DNA of 49,962 bases from an uncultured Chryseobacterium sp. (GCA_913775525.1 CAJYLH010000015.1:1-49962); one strand, 5' to 3'. Shown: positions 39,269-48,821, counted from the first letter of the stretch. Notes: generated by a model not told the origin, from the letters alone. Numbers and translations are program-made.

Positions 39269-40753
39269 TTATACGATTTCTTTAAGATGTTCCTGCCATC
39301 TGGAGTAGGCTTCTAAATACTGTTCTCTTTTTTCGGTTTCCGGTTCAAAAACGGCTATTTTTTCTAATGAAGAAAAAGCTTCGTCAGAATTGGCATAAAA
39401 CCCGATTCCTATTCCCGCTGCCCTTGCCGCTCCTACTGCTCCGTCCGTATCATACAGCTCAATGACGGCGTTGCTTACGCTGGAAAGAGACTGCCTGAAA
39501 ATTGAACTTAAAAACATATTGGCATTTCCGGCACGGATTACGTTGATCTCCATTCCCATATTCCTCATGATATTCATTCCGTATTCATAGGAGAAGACAA
39601 TTCCCTCCTGGGCTGCACGCAGGATATCTCCTTTGGAATGGATGTTGAAATTGATGCCGTGAATAGAACAGTGCGTATCTTTATTTTCCAGCACCCGTTC
39701 TGCTCCGTTTCCGAAAGGGATGATGCTCAGCCCCTTTGATCCGATAGGAGAAAGAGAGGCCATATCGTTCATGTCCCCGTAAGAAGACAATGAAGTGGCG
39801 AAATTATGTTTCATCCAGGAATTCAGAATTCCTGTTCCATTAATGCATAGCAATACGCCCAGACGGGTCTGGTCCGCAGTATGGTTAACATGCGCAAAGG
39901 TGTTGACTCTGGATAGATCATCATATTCAAGTTTATCCAGAACACCGTACACGACTCCTGAAGTTCCTGCCGTAGAGGCTATTTCTCCAGGGTTGAAAAC
40001 ATTCAGTGAAAGAGCATTGTTCGGCTGGTCACCGGCTCTGTAAGAGATCGGAGTGCCTTCTTTAAGCCCTAATTCACGCGCTGTTTCTGCAGATACGACT
40101 GCCTGAACCCCGAAAGTCGGGATGATTTCAGGGAAGAAGCTTGAAGGAATCCCATAGTGATTCACCACATCTTCTGAAATACAGTTGTTTTTGAAATCCC
40201 AGAAAATCCCTTCAGACAAACCTTCAACCGTCATTCCGATCTGTCCGGAAAGCCTCATGGCAATATAATCGCCGGGAAGCATGATCTTGTCAATTTTTTC
40301 GAAAATTTCAGGTTCATTTTCCTTCACCCAGGCCAATTTGGAGGCGGTAAAGTTTCCCGGAGAATTCAGAAGGTGGGACAGGCATTTTTCAGGGCCTATT
40401 TCCTGGAATGCTTTTTCACCGTACGGCACGGCACGGCTGTCACACCAGATGATGGATGGGCGCAGGAGGTTCTGGTCTTTGTCTACCAGGATCAGCCCAT
40501 GCATCTGCCAGGTAATACCGATGGCTTTAATATCTTCTGCATCCACACCGGATTCATGCATCACAGATTCGTGGGCAAGCTTAAGGTTGGTCCACCAGTC
40601 TGCAGGGTTCTGCTCTGCCCAGCCAGGATGGACAGCAGTAATTTTCATTTCTTTTTTAGGGGAAAAGTCTGATGCAATTATTTTTCCACTGGATGCCTCA
40701 ATGAGACAAACTTTCACAGAAGAACTGCCAATATCGTAGCCTAGCAAGTACAT
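39269..40753 (-). CDS. xylB: Xylulokinase
   Basis: FGGY-family kinase phosphorylating D-xylulose to D-xylulose 5-phosphate for the pentose phosphate pathway. The N-terminal phosphate-binding loop is YDIGSSSVKVCLIEA, followed by ITWQMHGLILVDKD with WCDSRA, and the C-terminal FGGY signature region has GNANMFLSSIFRQSL. Length 494 aa is normal. It begins 16 bases after the regulator stop. The 122-base gap to xylA holds a possible 25-codon open frame (39153-39230) of unproven meaning. Confidence 0.95.
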   Translation of the reverse strand: MYLLGYDIGSSSVKVCLIEASSGKIIASDFSPKKEMKITAVHPGWAEQNPADWWTNLKLAHESVMHESGVDAEDIKAIGITWQMHGLILVDKDQNLLRPSIIWCDSRAVPYGEKAFQEIGPEKCLSHLLNSPGNFTASKLAWVKENEPEIFEKIDKIMLPGDYIAMRLSGQIGMTVEGLSEGIFWDFKNNCISEDVVNHYGIPSSFFPEIIPTFGVQAVVSAETARELGLKEGTPISYRAGDQPNNALSLNVFNPGEIASTAGTSGVVYGVLDKLEYDDLSRVNTFAHVNHTADQTRLGVLLCINGTGILNSWMKHNFATSLSSYGDMNDMASLSPIGSKGLSIIPFGNGAERVLENKDTHCSIHGINFNIHSKGDILRAAQEGIVFSYEYGMNIMRNMGMEINVIRAGNANMFLSSIFRQSLSSVSNAVIELYDTDGAVGAARAAGIGIGFYANSDEAFSSLEKIAVFEPETEKREQYLEAYSRWQEHLKEIV

Positions 40754-40769
40754 AATTTCAAAAAGTGAT

Positions 40770-41495
40770 TTATTTTATAAGTTTCGTATTGTTTTTCTTG
40801 AACACTTTGGCGTCGAATTTATAGTATCTTGCCGCACGGTGCGCTACATTCGTTTCTATTTCATCCAGAGGGATGATGTAGTGGAATGAAGAAATCTTTT
40901 TATGGAAGTTTTTGATATCGATCTGTTTTTCACTCAGAGCACTGTACAGCTGGTACAGCTGCCTGATGGTAAATCTCTTCGGAAGCAATTCGAAAATGAT
41001 GGAGAAGTCTGACTCAATCCATTTCCTGATCTCTATCAGCGATTCGCTGATGATCTTATTGTGGTCAAAAGGAAGCAACGGTACTTTGTCAATCGGGCAC
41101 CAGTCCACCGTATCATATTTGGTACTATTGATCTTATGGTCTATTTTACACAGAGAAAGATAGGCAACCGTAATGATGCGATCTATATTGTGTTTATACT
41201 CCTCGCCCATCCATTTGATATCATCTTTGCTGCTGGCTCTCATAGGGTCGGCAAAGCATTTAAACTGCTTCAGCACCATCTTCTTGATACCGGTCAGTTC
41301 GTGCAGCACCCTTTGTGCGGCGTCGTCAACATCCTCTTCACTCAGGATGAGGCTTCCCGGCAGTTTTTTCTGCCTTTCTATCGGTACATTCTCAAAATGA
41401 CGCTGGGCGAGTAAAATATTAAGCCTGTTTTCGTGGTCAAATCCAAAAACAACACAGTCAACAGAAACATAGGTATGAATAAAGCTTGGTCTCAT
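40770..41495 (-). CDS. NUDIX-domain transcriptional regulator (AraR/NrtR-like, probable xylose regulator)
   Basis: An N-terminal NUDIX fold (about residues 1-145) followed by a winged-helix segment (about 160-225, FTIRQLYQLYSALSEKQID). The NUDIX box reads RVLHELTGI where active hydrolases have REUXEEXGU, so two of its glutamates are replaced and hydrolysis is unlikely. That pattern is typical of the NUDIX regulators that control arabinose or xylose genes in Bacteroidota, which sense the sugar rather than cut a nucleotide. It is the first gene of the xylB-xylA-susCD-uxu transcript, so it probably controls its own operon. Sugar ligand is inferred from the neighbouring xylose genes. Confidence 0.88.
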   Translation of the reverse strand: MRPSFIHTYVSVDCVVFGFDHENRLNILLAQRHFENVPIERQKKLPGSLILSEEDVDDAAQRVLHELTGIKKMVLKQFKCFADPMRASSKDDIKWMGEEYKHNIDRIITVAYLSLCKIDHKINSTKYDTVDWCPIDKVPLLPFDHNKIISESLIEIRKWIESDFSIIFELLPKRFTIRQLYQLYSALSEKQIDIKNFHKKISSFHYIIPLDEIETNVAHRAARYYKFDAKVFKKNNTKLIK

Positions 41496-41500
41496 TTGAT

Positions 41501-41530
41501 TGTTAACATTTACGTAACATCACAAATATA
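41501..41530 (-). promoter_or_regulatory. Putative promoter and operator of the NUDIX-xylB-xylA operon
   Basis: On the minus strand TATATTTG (41523-41530) matches the Bacteroidota -7 consensus TAnnTTTG and lies 27 bases upstream of the regulator ATG. No TTG -33 element is at the standard spacing. Directly downstream, TGTTACGTAAATGTTAACA (41501-41519) has inverted arms TGTTA/TAACA, well placed for a repressor to block transcription. Confidence 0.45.
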
Positions 41531-41621
41531 AAAATTCATACGAGAAAAAAAAATAAATTTAATTCTATTACCTGCCAATCAGTAATTTACATATCGATTT
41601 TTAATGATAACAATGACATAC

Positions 41622-41647
41622 AAAATATGATAAGGTTATCATATTTT
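41622..41647. promoter_or_regulatory. 12-bp-arm palindrome with ATGATAA half-sites
   Basis: AAAATATGATAA and TTATCATATTTT are perfect inverted arms separated by GG. Further single ATGATAA copies occur nearby (about 41604, 41661 and 41739). The cluster is 110-245 bases upstream of the regulator gene and could be an operator array or activator site; which protein binds is unknown. Confidence 0.45.
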
Positions 41648-42326
41648 TGACAATATTGGAATGATAACCCGTTCATAAACAGGAATTAAGTTTAAAAAAT
41701 ACACTTAAAAATTTTAATAAAAAAAGGGAAGTAAAAAATGATAAGAAAAATTATAAATTTTATTATAATTTTTTAAAATTAATGTAAAAAAATGCAGTTT
41801 TAATGTTAATTACGGATTAAATATCCAATATTTTTTCACAATTTTTGAATGCCAGGAGCGCAATTTCGTCCCATTTCTGAAATATGCTGTCATGATCCGG
41901 AATTATCCGGTATTCTTATACAGCAACTGGAAATATTAAGGCAAGTGGTTCAACTAACCAGATCAAAACTTGTACCGCATTTCTGTCGGTTTGTTCAGTA
42001 TGATCTGCCATTAAATTTTTCCCCACATCAAAGAGTATGTAAACAAAACCGGTAAGATACAGCCTCACCGGTTAAAAACAAAAATTGATATGGATATGAT
42101 AATTGTGTTTTTGGGTCTGTTCAAGTTACTGGTACAAATTTATATTTATTTAGAATCAATAAAAATAATAAACGCATGATATATATCATGAAAACACCAT
42201 TAAATGCCTTCCGAAGCCCCATCAAGTTTTTAGAAGATCAGGGAGTGTGTTATTTCAAAGGTTAAAAATGTTTTTTTTGTGTCACCCCTATACTGATCTA
42301 TTGCTTTTCCTAGAATGATTAATTGT

Positions 42327-42354
42327 AAAAGCCTGCAATTTCTTACAGGCTTTT
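42327..42354 (-). terminator. Rho-independent terminator after the M28 peptidase gene
   Basis: AAAAGCCTG and CAGGCTTTT form a 9-bp stem with a 10-base loop, followed on the minus strand by the T-rich side of the stem. It lies 7 bases past the stop codon at 42362. Confidence 0.75.
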
Positions 42355-42361
42355 CATTCAG

Positions 42362-43402
42362 TTATTTCTTATCGACTTTGATCCTCTCTGCTCTGTTGGC
42401 AATCTCCCAGGCTGTGGTAAATACCAGCTGTGCTCTTTTTTGTAACAGCGGATAGTCTATTTTTTCAGGATCATCTGTAGGCTTATGGTAATCTTCATGG
42501 ATACCATCAAAGAAAAAGGCTACAGGAACATTGTTCTTTGCAAAGTTGTAGTGGTCAGACCTGTAATACAACCGTTGTGGATCACTGGGATCATCATATT
42601 TATAATTCAGTTCAAGATTGTTGGTCTTTTTATTGGCAGCCTCATTAATCACTTTCAGTTCTGAGCTCAGCATTTCTGATCCGATCACATAGACGTACTG
42701 TTTTCCTCTGTTTTCCGGGTCATCCCTTCCTATCATATCAATATTAAGATCTACCACAGTATGATCCAGCGGGAAGACAGGATGTGAAGCATAATATTCT
42801 GACCCGAACAGTCCATGCTCCTCACCGGTTACATGAAGGAAAAGAATGGATCTTTTCGGTCCATGACCTGCTTTTTTAGCAGCCTGGAAAGCTTTTGCGA
42901 TCTGCATCACAGCTACCGTTCCGCTTCCGTCATCATCAGCACCGTTATAGACTACTCCGTTTTTTGTTCCAACATGGTCATAATGGGCAGAAATCACGAC
43001 GATTTCATCCGGTTTTTCGGTACCTTCTATAAATGCCAGGATATTTTCCGAATCCGGGAGACCGGACGCTCCTCTCTCCTTCATGAAGTCTGCGGGTACC
43101 TTCTGATAATATGATCCCAATGGCTTTGGGTATGATATCCCAAGGTTTTTATAATAGTCAACCATATAAACCCCTGCTTTTTTCTGTCCTGGACTTCCGG
43201 TATCGCGGCCTTCCATTTCATCTGAAGCAATTACATACAGGTTTTTCTTCAGTTCTTCTGCCTTGATGGTTTTGTAGGAAGCCATAAATGCTTTATCAGA
43301 AGCAGAGGCAGACTGAGATGCAACGTTTCCGTCAGAAACCTTTGCAGTTCCGCAGCTCACCGCTACAGCCATGGAAAAAAGAGGGATGATCAGTTTTTTC
43401 AT
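42362..43402 (-). CDS. M28-family zinc aminopeptidase, probable lipoprotein
   Basis: Exported peptidase with a lipobox (VAVSC, Cys17). Zinc-site motifs of M28 are clear: HYDHVG, NGADDDGSGT with the bridging aspartate, and GEEHGLFGSEYY with the catalytic glutamate next to a metal ligand; a later aspartate is in NIDMIGRDD and the last histidine in HEDYHKPTDD. Length 346 aa. Expected to take amino acids from peptide N-termini in the periplasm or at the membrane. It is divergent from the aminotransferase gene with only about 90 bases between real starts, and unrelated to the xylan genes. Confidence 0.9.
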   Translation of the reverse strand: MKKLIIPLFSMAVAVSCGTAKVSDGNVASQSASASDKAFMASYKTIKAEELKKNLYVIASDEMEGRDTGSPGQKKAGVYMVDYYKNLGISYPKPLGSYYQKVPADFMKERGASGLPDSENILAFIEGTEKPDEIVVISAHYDHVGTKNGVVYNGADDDGSGTVAVMQIAKAFQAAKKAGHGPKRSILFLHVTGEEHGLFGSEYYASHPVFPLDHTVVDLNIDMIGRDDPENRGKQYVYVIGSEMLSSELKVINEAANKKTNNLELNYKYDDPSDPQRLYYRSDHYNFAKNNVPVAFFFDGIHEDYHKPTDDPEKIDYPLLQKRAQLVFTTAWEIANRAERIKVDKK

Positions 43403-43490
43403 TTTTAAATAATTTGCCTAAAAATAAAGAAATTTATTTAATTCTGAATGGATGTGTATTTTTATTATATTTGATTTAAATGCATTACGG

Positions 43491-44630
43491 ATGAAAAAAA
43501 TTTACCGGTTCAGTGATTATTCTTTCTTTACGGACATGTCCGAACTTGCACGGAAAAACAACAGTTTCGACCTTTCGCTGGGACTTCCAGATTTTGACAT
43601 AGATGAACGTCTGAAATACTACCTAAAAGAATCATCAGAATGTGATGTGCATCAGTATGAACCTCTTGCCGGAAACCCGATGCTGATTCAGAATATCATC
43701 CGTTTTAATGCACAAAGAAAGAACATCATTACCTTAAACGAAAATGAGATCAGCATTATTCCATGCGCTACTTTTGCCTTGCATACAGCATTGAAATCCG
43801 TATTAAGTCCCGGAGACGAAGTGGTGATCATACAACCGTCGTATTATACCTATGGTCCTTCCGTCGTCATGAACGGCGGAGTTCCTGTCTATTATGAGCC
43901 CGAAGATGATTTCTCCACAAACTGGGATCACCTGAAATCCAGTATTTCGTCAAAAACAAAAGCTATTATTATCAACTCACCGCAAAACCCGACCGGGAAA
44001 GTATGGAAGCAGTCAGACTGGAACCAGCTGCATCATCTTATTGCCGACCGCAATATTTACCTGATATCAGAAGAAATTTATGATCTATACTGTTATGACG
44101 GCGCAGAGCATTACAGTTCTTTCCTTCATCCGGAGCTCAGGAAAAAAACATTCTGCATATTCTCATTCGGGAAAATGTTTCATTGTACCGGATGGAAAGT
44201 GAGTTATATGCTGGCCCCTGAAAACCTGACTGAACAGTTTCGCTTTCATCAGCAGTATCTTTCCTATGGAGCCAATGCTCCGGCACAGTATGCACTCGCA
44301 AAATATCTGGATGGATTCGATTTTGAGCAGCATCAGAGTGTGATGCAGCATAAAAGGGATCTGTTCAATACACTGATCGCCGATACTCCGTTATGGACGG
44401 ATCAACCATGTGAAGGAAGTGTTTTTCAGACCGTCAATTTCAGGAATGTATCAAAGACAATGACTGATGTAGAATTCTCACAATGGCTCACTGCTGAAAA
44501 GCAGGTAGCCTGCCTTCCCCTATCCGCATTCTATCATTTAAGGCAAAATTCGGACTATATCCGTTTCAGTTTCCTAAAAAAAGATGAAACCATTATCCAG
44601 GCTTTGGAGCATCTTAAAAGAGTTTTGTAG
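43491..44630 (+). CDS. ybdL: PLP-dependent aminotransferase, YbdL (methionine aminotransferase) type
   Basis: Fold-type I class I/II aminotransferase. LGLPDFDID at the N-terminus, NSPQNPTGKVW, and the Schiff-base lysine in FSFGKMFHCTGWKVSYML match the YbdL/kynurenine-aminotransferase branch; the C-terminal PCEGSVFQTVNF and DVEFSQWLTAEKQVACLPLS follow E. coli YbdL closely from memory. The frame extends upstream to 43452, but the ATG at 43491 starts the family's normal N-terminus (MKKIYRFSDYSF). TATATTTG at 43466-43473 is a candidate -7 element 17 bases before it. Likely makes the keto acid of methionine or the reverse. Confidence 0.88.
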   Translation: MKKIYRFSDYSFFTDMSELARKNNSFDLSLGLPDFDIDERLKYYLKESSECDVHQYEPLAGNPMLIQNIIRFNAQRKNIITLNENEISIIPCATFALHTALKSVLSPGDEVVIIQPSYYTYGPSVVMNGGVPVYYEPEDDFSTNWDHLKSSISSKTKAIIINSPQNPTGKVWKQSDWNQLHHLIADRNIYLISEEIYDLYCYDGAEHYSSFLHPELRKKTFCIFSFGKMFHCTGWKVSYMLAPENLTEQFRFHQQYLSYGANAPAQYALAKYLDGFDFEQHQSVMQHKRDLFNTLIADTPLWTDQPCEGSVFQTVNFRNVSKTMTDVEFSQWLTAEKQVACLPLSAFYHLRQNSDYIRFSFLKKDETIIQALEHLKRVL

Positions 44631-44633
44631 AGA

Positions 44634-44662
44634 CAAAAAAAGCACTGCCGAAAGACAGTGCT
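44634..44662 (-). terminator. Terminator between convergent ybdL and hppA
   Basis: AGCACTG and CAGTGCT form a 7-bp stem with an 8-base loop. On the minus strand it is followed by TTTTTTT, so it is a strong terminator for hppA; the plus-strand side has a weaker T run and may serve ybdL. Confidence 0.85.
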
Positions 44663-44706
44663 GTATTGTTAACTATTGAAATTAATTCAATTTCTAATTT
44701 CCGGAA

Positions 44707-47442
44707 TTAGAAAGAAAGGACACGGATGTCAATCCTCCTGTTCCTGGCTTTACATTCATCCGTATCATTGGCAACGCAAACCGGATGCTGGGATCCGTAG
44801 CCTTCTGCTTCGATGCGGTCTGCTGCAATACCAATCTCCAACAGTTTCAGTTTGGCAGTCTGAGCACGCAGGTTGGATAAGCTTTGATTGCTTTCTTCAT
44901 TGCCTGTATTATCCGTATACCCTCCGATTTTGATCTTCAGGTCAGGATACGCATTCATGATCTCAGCAAGGTTCAGGAGCTGCGCATCAGCGCCTGCCTT
45001 AAGATCACTGGAACCATTTTCAAAATACAGGTTTTCAATAGTAAACCATTGGTCAGGATTCAGAAGGGTCTGATCCTTACGTTTTAGTAAGGTATACATC
45101 TGGTAGAGCTGGGTACCGTCTCCAATGGAAATGGTCTTCCCTCCCTTCAGTTTTACCTGCTGTACATTTCCGGTTTCGTATACGAAGTCACCATTTTCAT
45201 TCAAATGACCTTTGGTTTCCAGCATTGCAGGTGAAATGGCAGGTGATCCTGTTGGCCCCTGAACAGGCTGGCTTGCCACAGTTCCGGTAAGCCGCTCTAT
45301 TTTGGCAGCTCTCTCCGCTTCAATCTTATCTTTATGGATCACGGCCAATGTAGGCGCTATAACCAGGGAAACGATAGACATCAGTTTGATCAGGATATTC
45401 ATGGAAGGCCCCGAAGTATCTTTAAAAGGATCTCCTACCGTGTCTCCTGTTACAGAAGCTTTATGAGGTTCAGAACCTTTGTAATAAGTCTGTCCGTTGA
45501 TGTCCACACCTTTTTCAAAAGATTTTTTCGCATTATCCCAGGCTCCTCCTGCATTATTCTGGAACATTCCCATGAGTACACCGCAAACCGTTGCTCCTGC
45601 CAGAAAACCTCCCAGAACTTCAGGACCGAAAATAAATCCAATCAGTAAAGGAGAAATAATGGCAATGGCTCCGGGCATCATCATTTTCCTGATGGAAGCA
45701 TCGGTAGAAATGGCTACGCATTTTTCATACTCGGGTTGTGCTTTTCCTTCCAGGATCCCGGGTATTTCCCTGAACTGCCTCCTAACTTCCTCCACCATAG
45801 CCATGGCTGCCTGTCCTACGGCGGTAATGGCTAATGAGGAAAAGATAAACGGAATCATCCCTCCAATGAATAAACCCGCCAGTACATCGGCACGGTAAAT
45901 ATCAATGCCGTCAATCCCTGCTATACCTACAAAAGCAGCAAAAAGAGCAAGCGCAGTTAATGCAGCAGAAGCAATGGCAAAACCTTTTCCGGTAGCAGCC
46001 GTTGTGTTGCCTACTGCATCCAGGATATCGGTTTTCTCCCTCACTTCTTTGGGAAGTTCGCTCATTTCTGCGATACCACCGGCATTATCGGCAATAGGCC
46101 CGAATGCATCAATAGCCAGCTGCATGGCGGTAGTGGCCATCATTCCGGCAGCTGCAATGGCAACACCGTATAACCCGGCACACAGATAAGATCCGTAGAT
46201 TCCGCCTGCCAGTACAATAATCGGTAACAGTGTAGATTCCATCCCGACTGAAAGCCCTCCGATAATATTGGTGGCATGCCCGGTAGATGACTGCCGTACA
46301 ATGCTGGAGACCGGTCTTTTACCTATGGCAGTATAGTATTCCGTAATAAGGCTCATGAGGGTTCCTACTACAAGACCTACCATAATGGCCCCGAAAACAC
46401 CCATTTTAGAAAACTCATATCCTCTTAACACCATGGTTTCCGGCAGAAGATAAGTGACCAGAAAATAAGATGCGATAGCAGTTATAATAATGCTTCCCCA
46501 GTTTCCTAGATTCAGTGCGTTCTGCACGCTGGAAGTTGAGGAATCCTCAAGATCATTGATCCTGACGAAAAAAGTACCGGCAATAGAAAAAAGGATTCCC
46601 GTTCCGGCAATCAGCATCGGTAAAAGGATGGGAGCAAAACCACCGATTGCATCATCCGATATGGTTTCTCTTCCCAATACCATGGTAGCGAGTACTGTTG
46701 CCACATATGACCCGAAGAGATCAGCTCCCATACCGGCAACATCCCCTACATTATCCCCCACGTTGTCCGCAATAGTTGCCGGATTCCTCGGATCGTCCTC
46801 AGGAATTCCAGCTTCTACTTTGCCCACGAGATCGGCTCCTACATCAGCAGCTTTTGTGTAAATTCCACCGCCTACCCGAGCAAAAAGGGCAATGGATTCT
46901 GCTCCCAGTGAAAATCCGGTGAGAATTTCAATCGTCCTCTGCATTTCGAGAGAATCTACGGGGGCATCTGAAGCAAAAATCTGCTTAATGATCAGGAAAA
47001 GACCTCCGAGTCCCAAAACAGCCAGCCCGGCCACTCCCATCCCCATAACAGAACCTCCGGTAAATGATACTTTCAGTGCTTTGGATAATGAGGTCTTTGC
47101 CGCTTCAGCTGTCCTAACATTGGCTTTTGTGGCAATTTTCATCCCGATGAAACCCGCACAGGCAGAAAAAACCGCACCTACAATAAATGCAATTCCTATC
47201 GTCCAGTGGGAATCGGGATTGGTCATGCCCATTACGGCAAGGAGGACAGCGACAATAATAACAAAATAAGTAAGAATTCGGTATTCGGCTTTTAGAAAAG
47301 CCATGGCACCGTCAGCAATATATCCGCTGATCAGTTTCATTTTTTCATCCCCGGCATTTTGCTTGCTTACCCATTTGCTCTGAAGAAATGTGTAAACCAA
47401 AGCAATAATACCGAAAACGGGTACTAGTGCAAATAGATTCAT
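44707..47442 (-). CDS. hppA: Membrane ion-translocating pyrophosphatase with C-terminal OmpA-like domain
   Basis: Residues 1-703 are a complete 16-helix membrane pyrophosphatase that couples PPi hydrolysis to H+ or Na+ pumping; the catalytic loop [19 protein letters not shown] lies at 200-218 with [15 protein letters not shown] after it. [10 protein letters not shown] (A482 where K+-independent enzymes have Lys) indicates a K+-dependent type. After a linker, residues about 740-911 form a module normally seen in OmpA proteins: a [15 protein letters not shown] lead-in, then the OmpA domain from about 801 with YTDNTGN (D844) and LSNLRAQ (R859). That Asp/Arg pair has the 15-residue spacing of the peptidoglycan-binding pair in OmpA. 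Because the C-terminus of these pumps faces the periplasm, wall anchoring is plausible. Pumped ion is undetermined. Confidence 0.93.
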   Translation of the reverse strand: MNLFALVPVFGIIALVYTFLQSKWVSKQNAGDEKMKLISGYIADGAMAFLKAEYRILTYFVIIVAVLLAVMGMTNPDSHWTIGIAFIVGAVFSACAGFIGMKIATKANVRTAEAAKTSLSKALKVSFTGGSVMGMGVAGLAVLGLGGLFLIIKQIFASDAPVDSLEMQRTIEILTGFSLGAESIALFARVGGGIYTKAADVGADLVGKVEAGIPEDDPRNPATIADNVGDNVGDVAGMGADLFGSYVATVLATMVLGRETISDDAIGGFAPILLPMLIAGTGILFSIAGTFFVRINDLEDSSTSSVQNALNLGNWGSIIITAIASYFLVTYLLPETMVLRGYEFSKMGVFGAIMVGLVVGTLMSLITEYYTAIGKRPVSSIVRQSSTGHATNIIGGLSVGMESTLLPIIVLAGGIYGSYLCAGLYGVAIAAAGMMATTAMQLAIDAFGPIADNAGGIAEMSELPKEVREKTDILDAVGNTTAATGKGFAIASAALTALALFAAFVGIAGIDGIDIYRADVLAGLFIGGMIPFIFSSLAITAVGQAAMAMVEEVRRQFREIPGILEGKAQPEYEKCVAISTDASIRKMMMPGAIAIISPLLIGFIFGPEVLGGFLAGATVCGVLMGMFQNNAGGAWDNAKKSFEKGVDINGQTYYKGSEPHKASVTGDTVGDPFKDTSGPSMNILIKLMSIVSLVIAPTLAVIHKDKIEAERAAKIERLTGTVASQPVQGPTGSPAISPAMLETKGHLNENGDFVYETGNVQQVKLKGGKTISIGDGTQLYQMYTLLKRKDQTLLNPDQWFTIENLYFENGSSDLKAGADAQLLNLAEIMNAYPDLKIKIGGYTDNTGNEESNQSLSNLRAQTAKLKLLEIGIAADRIEAEGYGSQHPVCVANDTDECKARNRRIDIRVLSF

Positions 47443-47592
47443 AGTTTAATATTTTGGTTACAGAAATATAATGAATAATTCTCATAAAATATTAAATCCT
47501 GCTGATTATTTCTATGTTGAACCCTGAAAAGCAATACAGTACAGTTGGTAAGTGCCCAGTCATGTTCAGAATTCCTGAATCCATATAACAGA

Positions 47593-47620
47593 ATAGGGAT
47601 AAACGTTTATTTATCCCTAT
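47593..47620 (-). terminator. Hairpin after ppa, probable terminator
   Basis: ATAGGGATAAA and TTTATCCCTAT form a perfect 11-bp stem with a CGTTTA loop, 25 bases past the ppa stop. There is no T run after it on the minus strand, so it may be a weak terminator or mRNA-end stabiliser. The 47443-47645 gap otherwise shows only AT-rich sequence upstream of hppA. Confidence 0.55.
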
Positions 47621-47645
47621 CAATATATTGGTAAGCCGGAGCAGA

Positions 47646-48257
47646 TTATCCTCCGAACTTGTCTGCGTAATCCTGCTGTGAAGCCTTGATCACCAACTTG
47701 GCATGTTCAGCGCCGTAGATCTCCTGGATTCTGCATTTCGCAGGCTCATCCGGAAGGTTCTTGTAGGTTAGGAAATAGTGCATCAACCTGTTTACTTCCG
47801 CCTGCGGAAGTTCAGAAATATCTCTGAAATGTCCGAATGCATGGTCATTGATCATGACAGCAACAATTTTATCATCTGCTTCACCTCCGTCGATCATTTT
47901 AAAGCCTCCGATAGGAATTGCCTCCATCAGCAATCCGCCTGCATGAATGTTGTGAGAACTCAATACACAGATATCCAAAGGATCATGATCCCCCATCGTA
48001 ACATCCTGCGCTCCTCTTTCCACAGCCAGCCTCATCACTTCGTTATTACAATATGTTCTCGGAACGAACCCGTATAAAGCAGGAATAATATTGGAAAACT
48101 TCTGAGGCCTGTCTACTTTAAGGTATCCGGTTTCCTTATCAATTTCATATTTGATGGTATCTGAAGGAACGATTTCTACAAAAACGTTCACCACATTCGG
48201 CGCATCTTCCCCAGCAGAAATTCCATGCCATGGATGTGCTTTGAAATTTGGAATCAT
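47646..48257 (-). CDS. ppa: Inorganic pyrophosphatase, family I (soluble)
   Basis: Cytoplasmic enzyme hydrolysing PPi to phosphate with Mg2+. The signature is GDHDPLDICVL, where the second position is His instead of the usual Ser/Gly/Asp/Asn; VFVEIVPSDTIKYEID, YGFVPRTY and DDKIVAVMINDH complete the active site. Length 203 aa. It begins 16 bases after the small membrane-protein gene and lies directly upstream of hppA, so soluble and membrane pyrophosphatases are neighbours but probably separate transcripts. Confidence 0.95.
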   Translation of the reverse strand: MIPNFKAHPWHGISAGEDAPNVVNVFVEIVPSDTIKYEIDKETGYLKVDRPQKFSNIIPALYGFVPRTYCNNEVMRLAVERGAQDVTMGDHDPLDICVLSSHNIHAGGLLMEAIPIGGFKMIDGGEADDKIVAVMINDHAFGHFRDISELPQAEVNRLMHYFLTYKNLPDEPAKCRIQEIYGAEHAKLVIKASQQDYADKFGG

Positions 48258-48273
48258 TATTTATTTATTATTT

Positions 48274-48801
48274 TTAAGTTAGTATTAAAATTTCTCTTCG
48301 CAGATCTTCCATCGTGGCGGCAATATAATCTTCACCATTGATGTAGTTCATGATGAATACCGTTTTGAACTCTTCCAGGCTCGGATTGTTGTTCAGGTCT
48401 TCGTAAGTTTTGTGAAGCAAGGCAATAACGGCTGTTTTAGAATCAGTAATATTCTGCCATGCATTTTTCGTCAGATACAGCTGCTGTGATGCATTGTACT
48501 CAAACTCCTCAGCAATGGCTTTCTCGGTAAGGAAAATAAATTCGTGAATGGCTAGGCCCCTGTCAAATTTCTGGATCAGGTTAGAGGGCTTGATCCGCTC
48601 CATAAAAAGCGTCATCCGTTCATATGCGTGCGTCTTATTCTCGGAGCCTGATTTTACCGTAAGAAGTTTAAGCTCCTGATTTTTAAGCATGATGTAGGAA
48701 TGTACGAATTGCCTCAGCAAAACCAGAAAAGGGATTGCAATAATGAGCGCAAATGCATAAGGCAGATATCCAGAAAAATTTGTCATCATTTCAGGACGCA
48801 A
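48274..48801 (-). CDS. Conserved Bacteroidota membrane protein of unknown function (DUF7935-like)
   Basis: 175 aa with one N-terminal transmembrane helix (about residues 12-32, PYAFALIIAIPFLVLLRQFV) and a soluble, mainly helical remainder. The segment HAYERMTLFMERIKPSNL and the following EFEYNASQQLYLTKNAW resemble a small Bacteroidota family I know as DUF7935; no function is known to me. It lies 20 bases behind the phytanoyl-CoA-dioxygenase-like gene and 16 ahead of ppa, suggesting one transcript, though the link to pyrophosphate is unclear. Confidence 0.75.
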   Translation of the reverse strand: MRPEMMTNFSGYLPYAFALIIAIPFLVLLRQFVHSYIMLKNQELKLLTVKSGSENKTHAYERMTLFMERIKPSNLIQKFDRGLAIHEFIFLTEKAIAEEFEYNASQQLYLTKNAWQNITDSKTAVIALLHKTYEDLNNNPSLEEFKTVFIMNYINGEDYIAATMEDLRREILILT

Positions 48802-48821
48802 AATTAGTAATATTTTCTGAA

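Larger units (their letters stand above)
41496..42361. other. AT-rich intergenic region upstream of the NUDIX regulator
   Basis: This 866-base gap contains the regulator's promoter elements (annotated separately), a hairpin at 42047-42073 (AACCGGT/ACCGGTT), a 16-base perfect palindrome CATGATATATATCATG at 42175-42190 and the M28 terminator at its end. An island of higher GC at about 41849-42055 could be read as 68 codons on the plus strand, or as an interrupted frame on the minus strand; I recognise neither. A possible 25-codon frame (42188-42265, MKTPLNAFRSP...) begins at the palindrome. Confidence 0.55.

Noticed and set aside
41849-42055. 68-codon plus-strand frame (MPGAQFRPIS...) in the regulator upstream gap
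   Set aside because: I recognise no homologue. The minus strand of the same island reads about as well but is interrupted by a stop, so this may be a gene remnant; neither is called.
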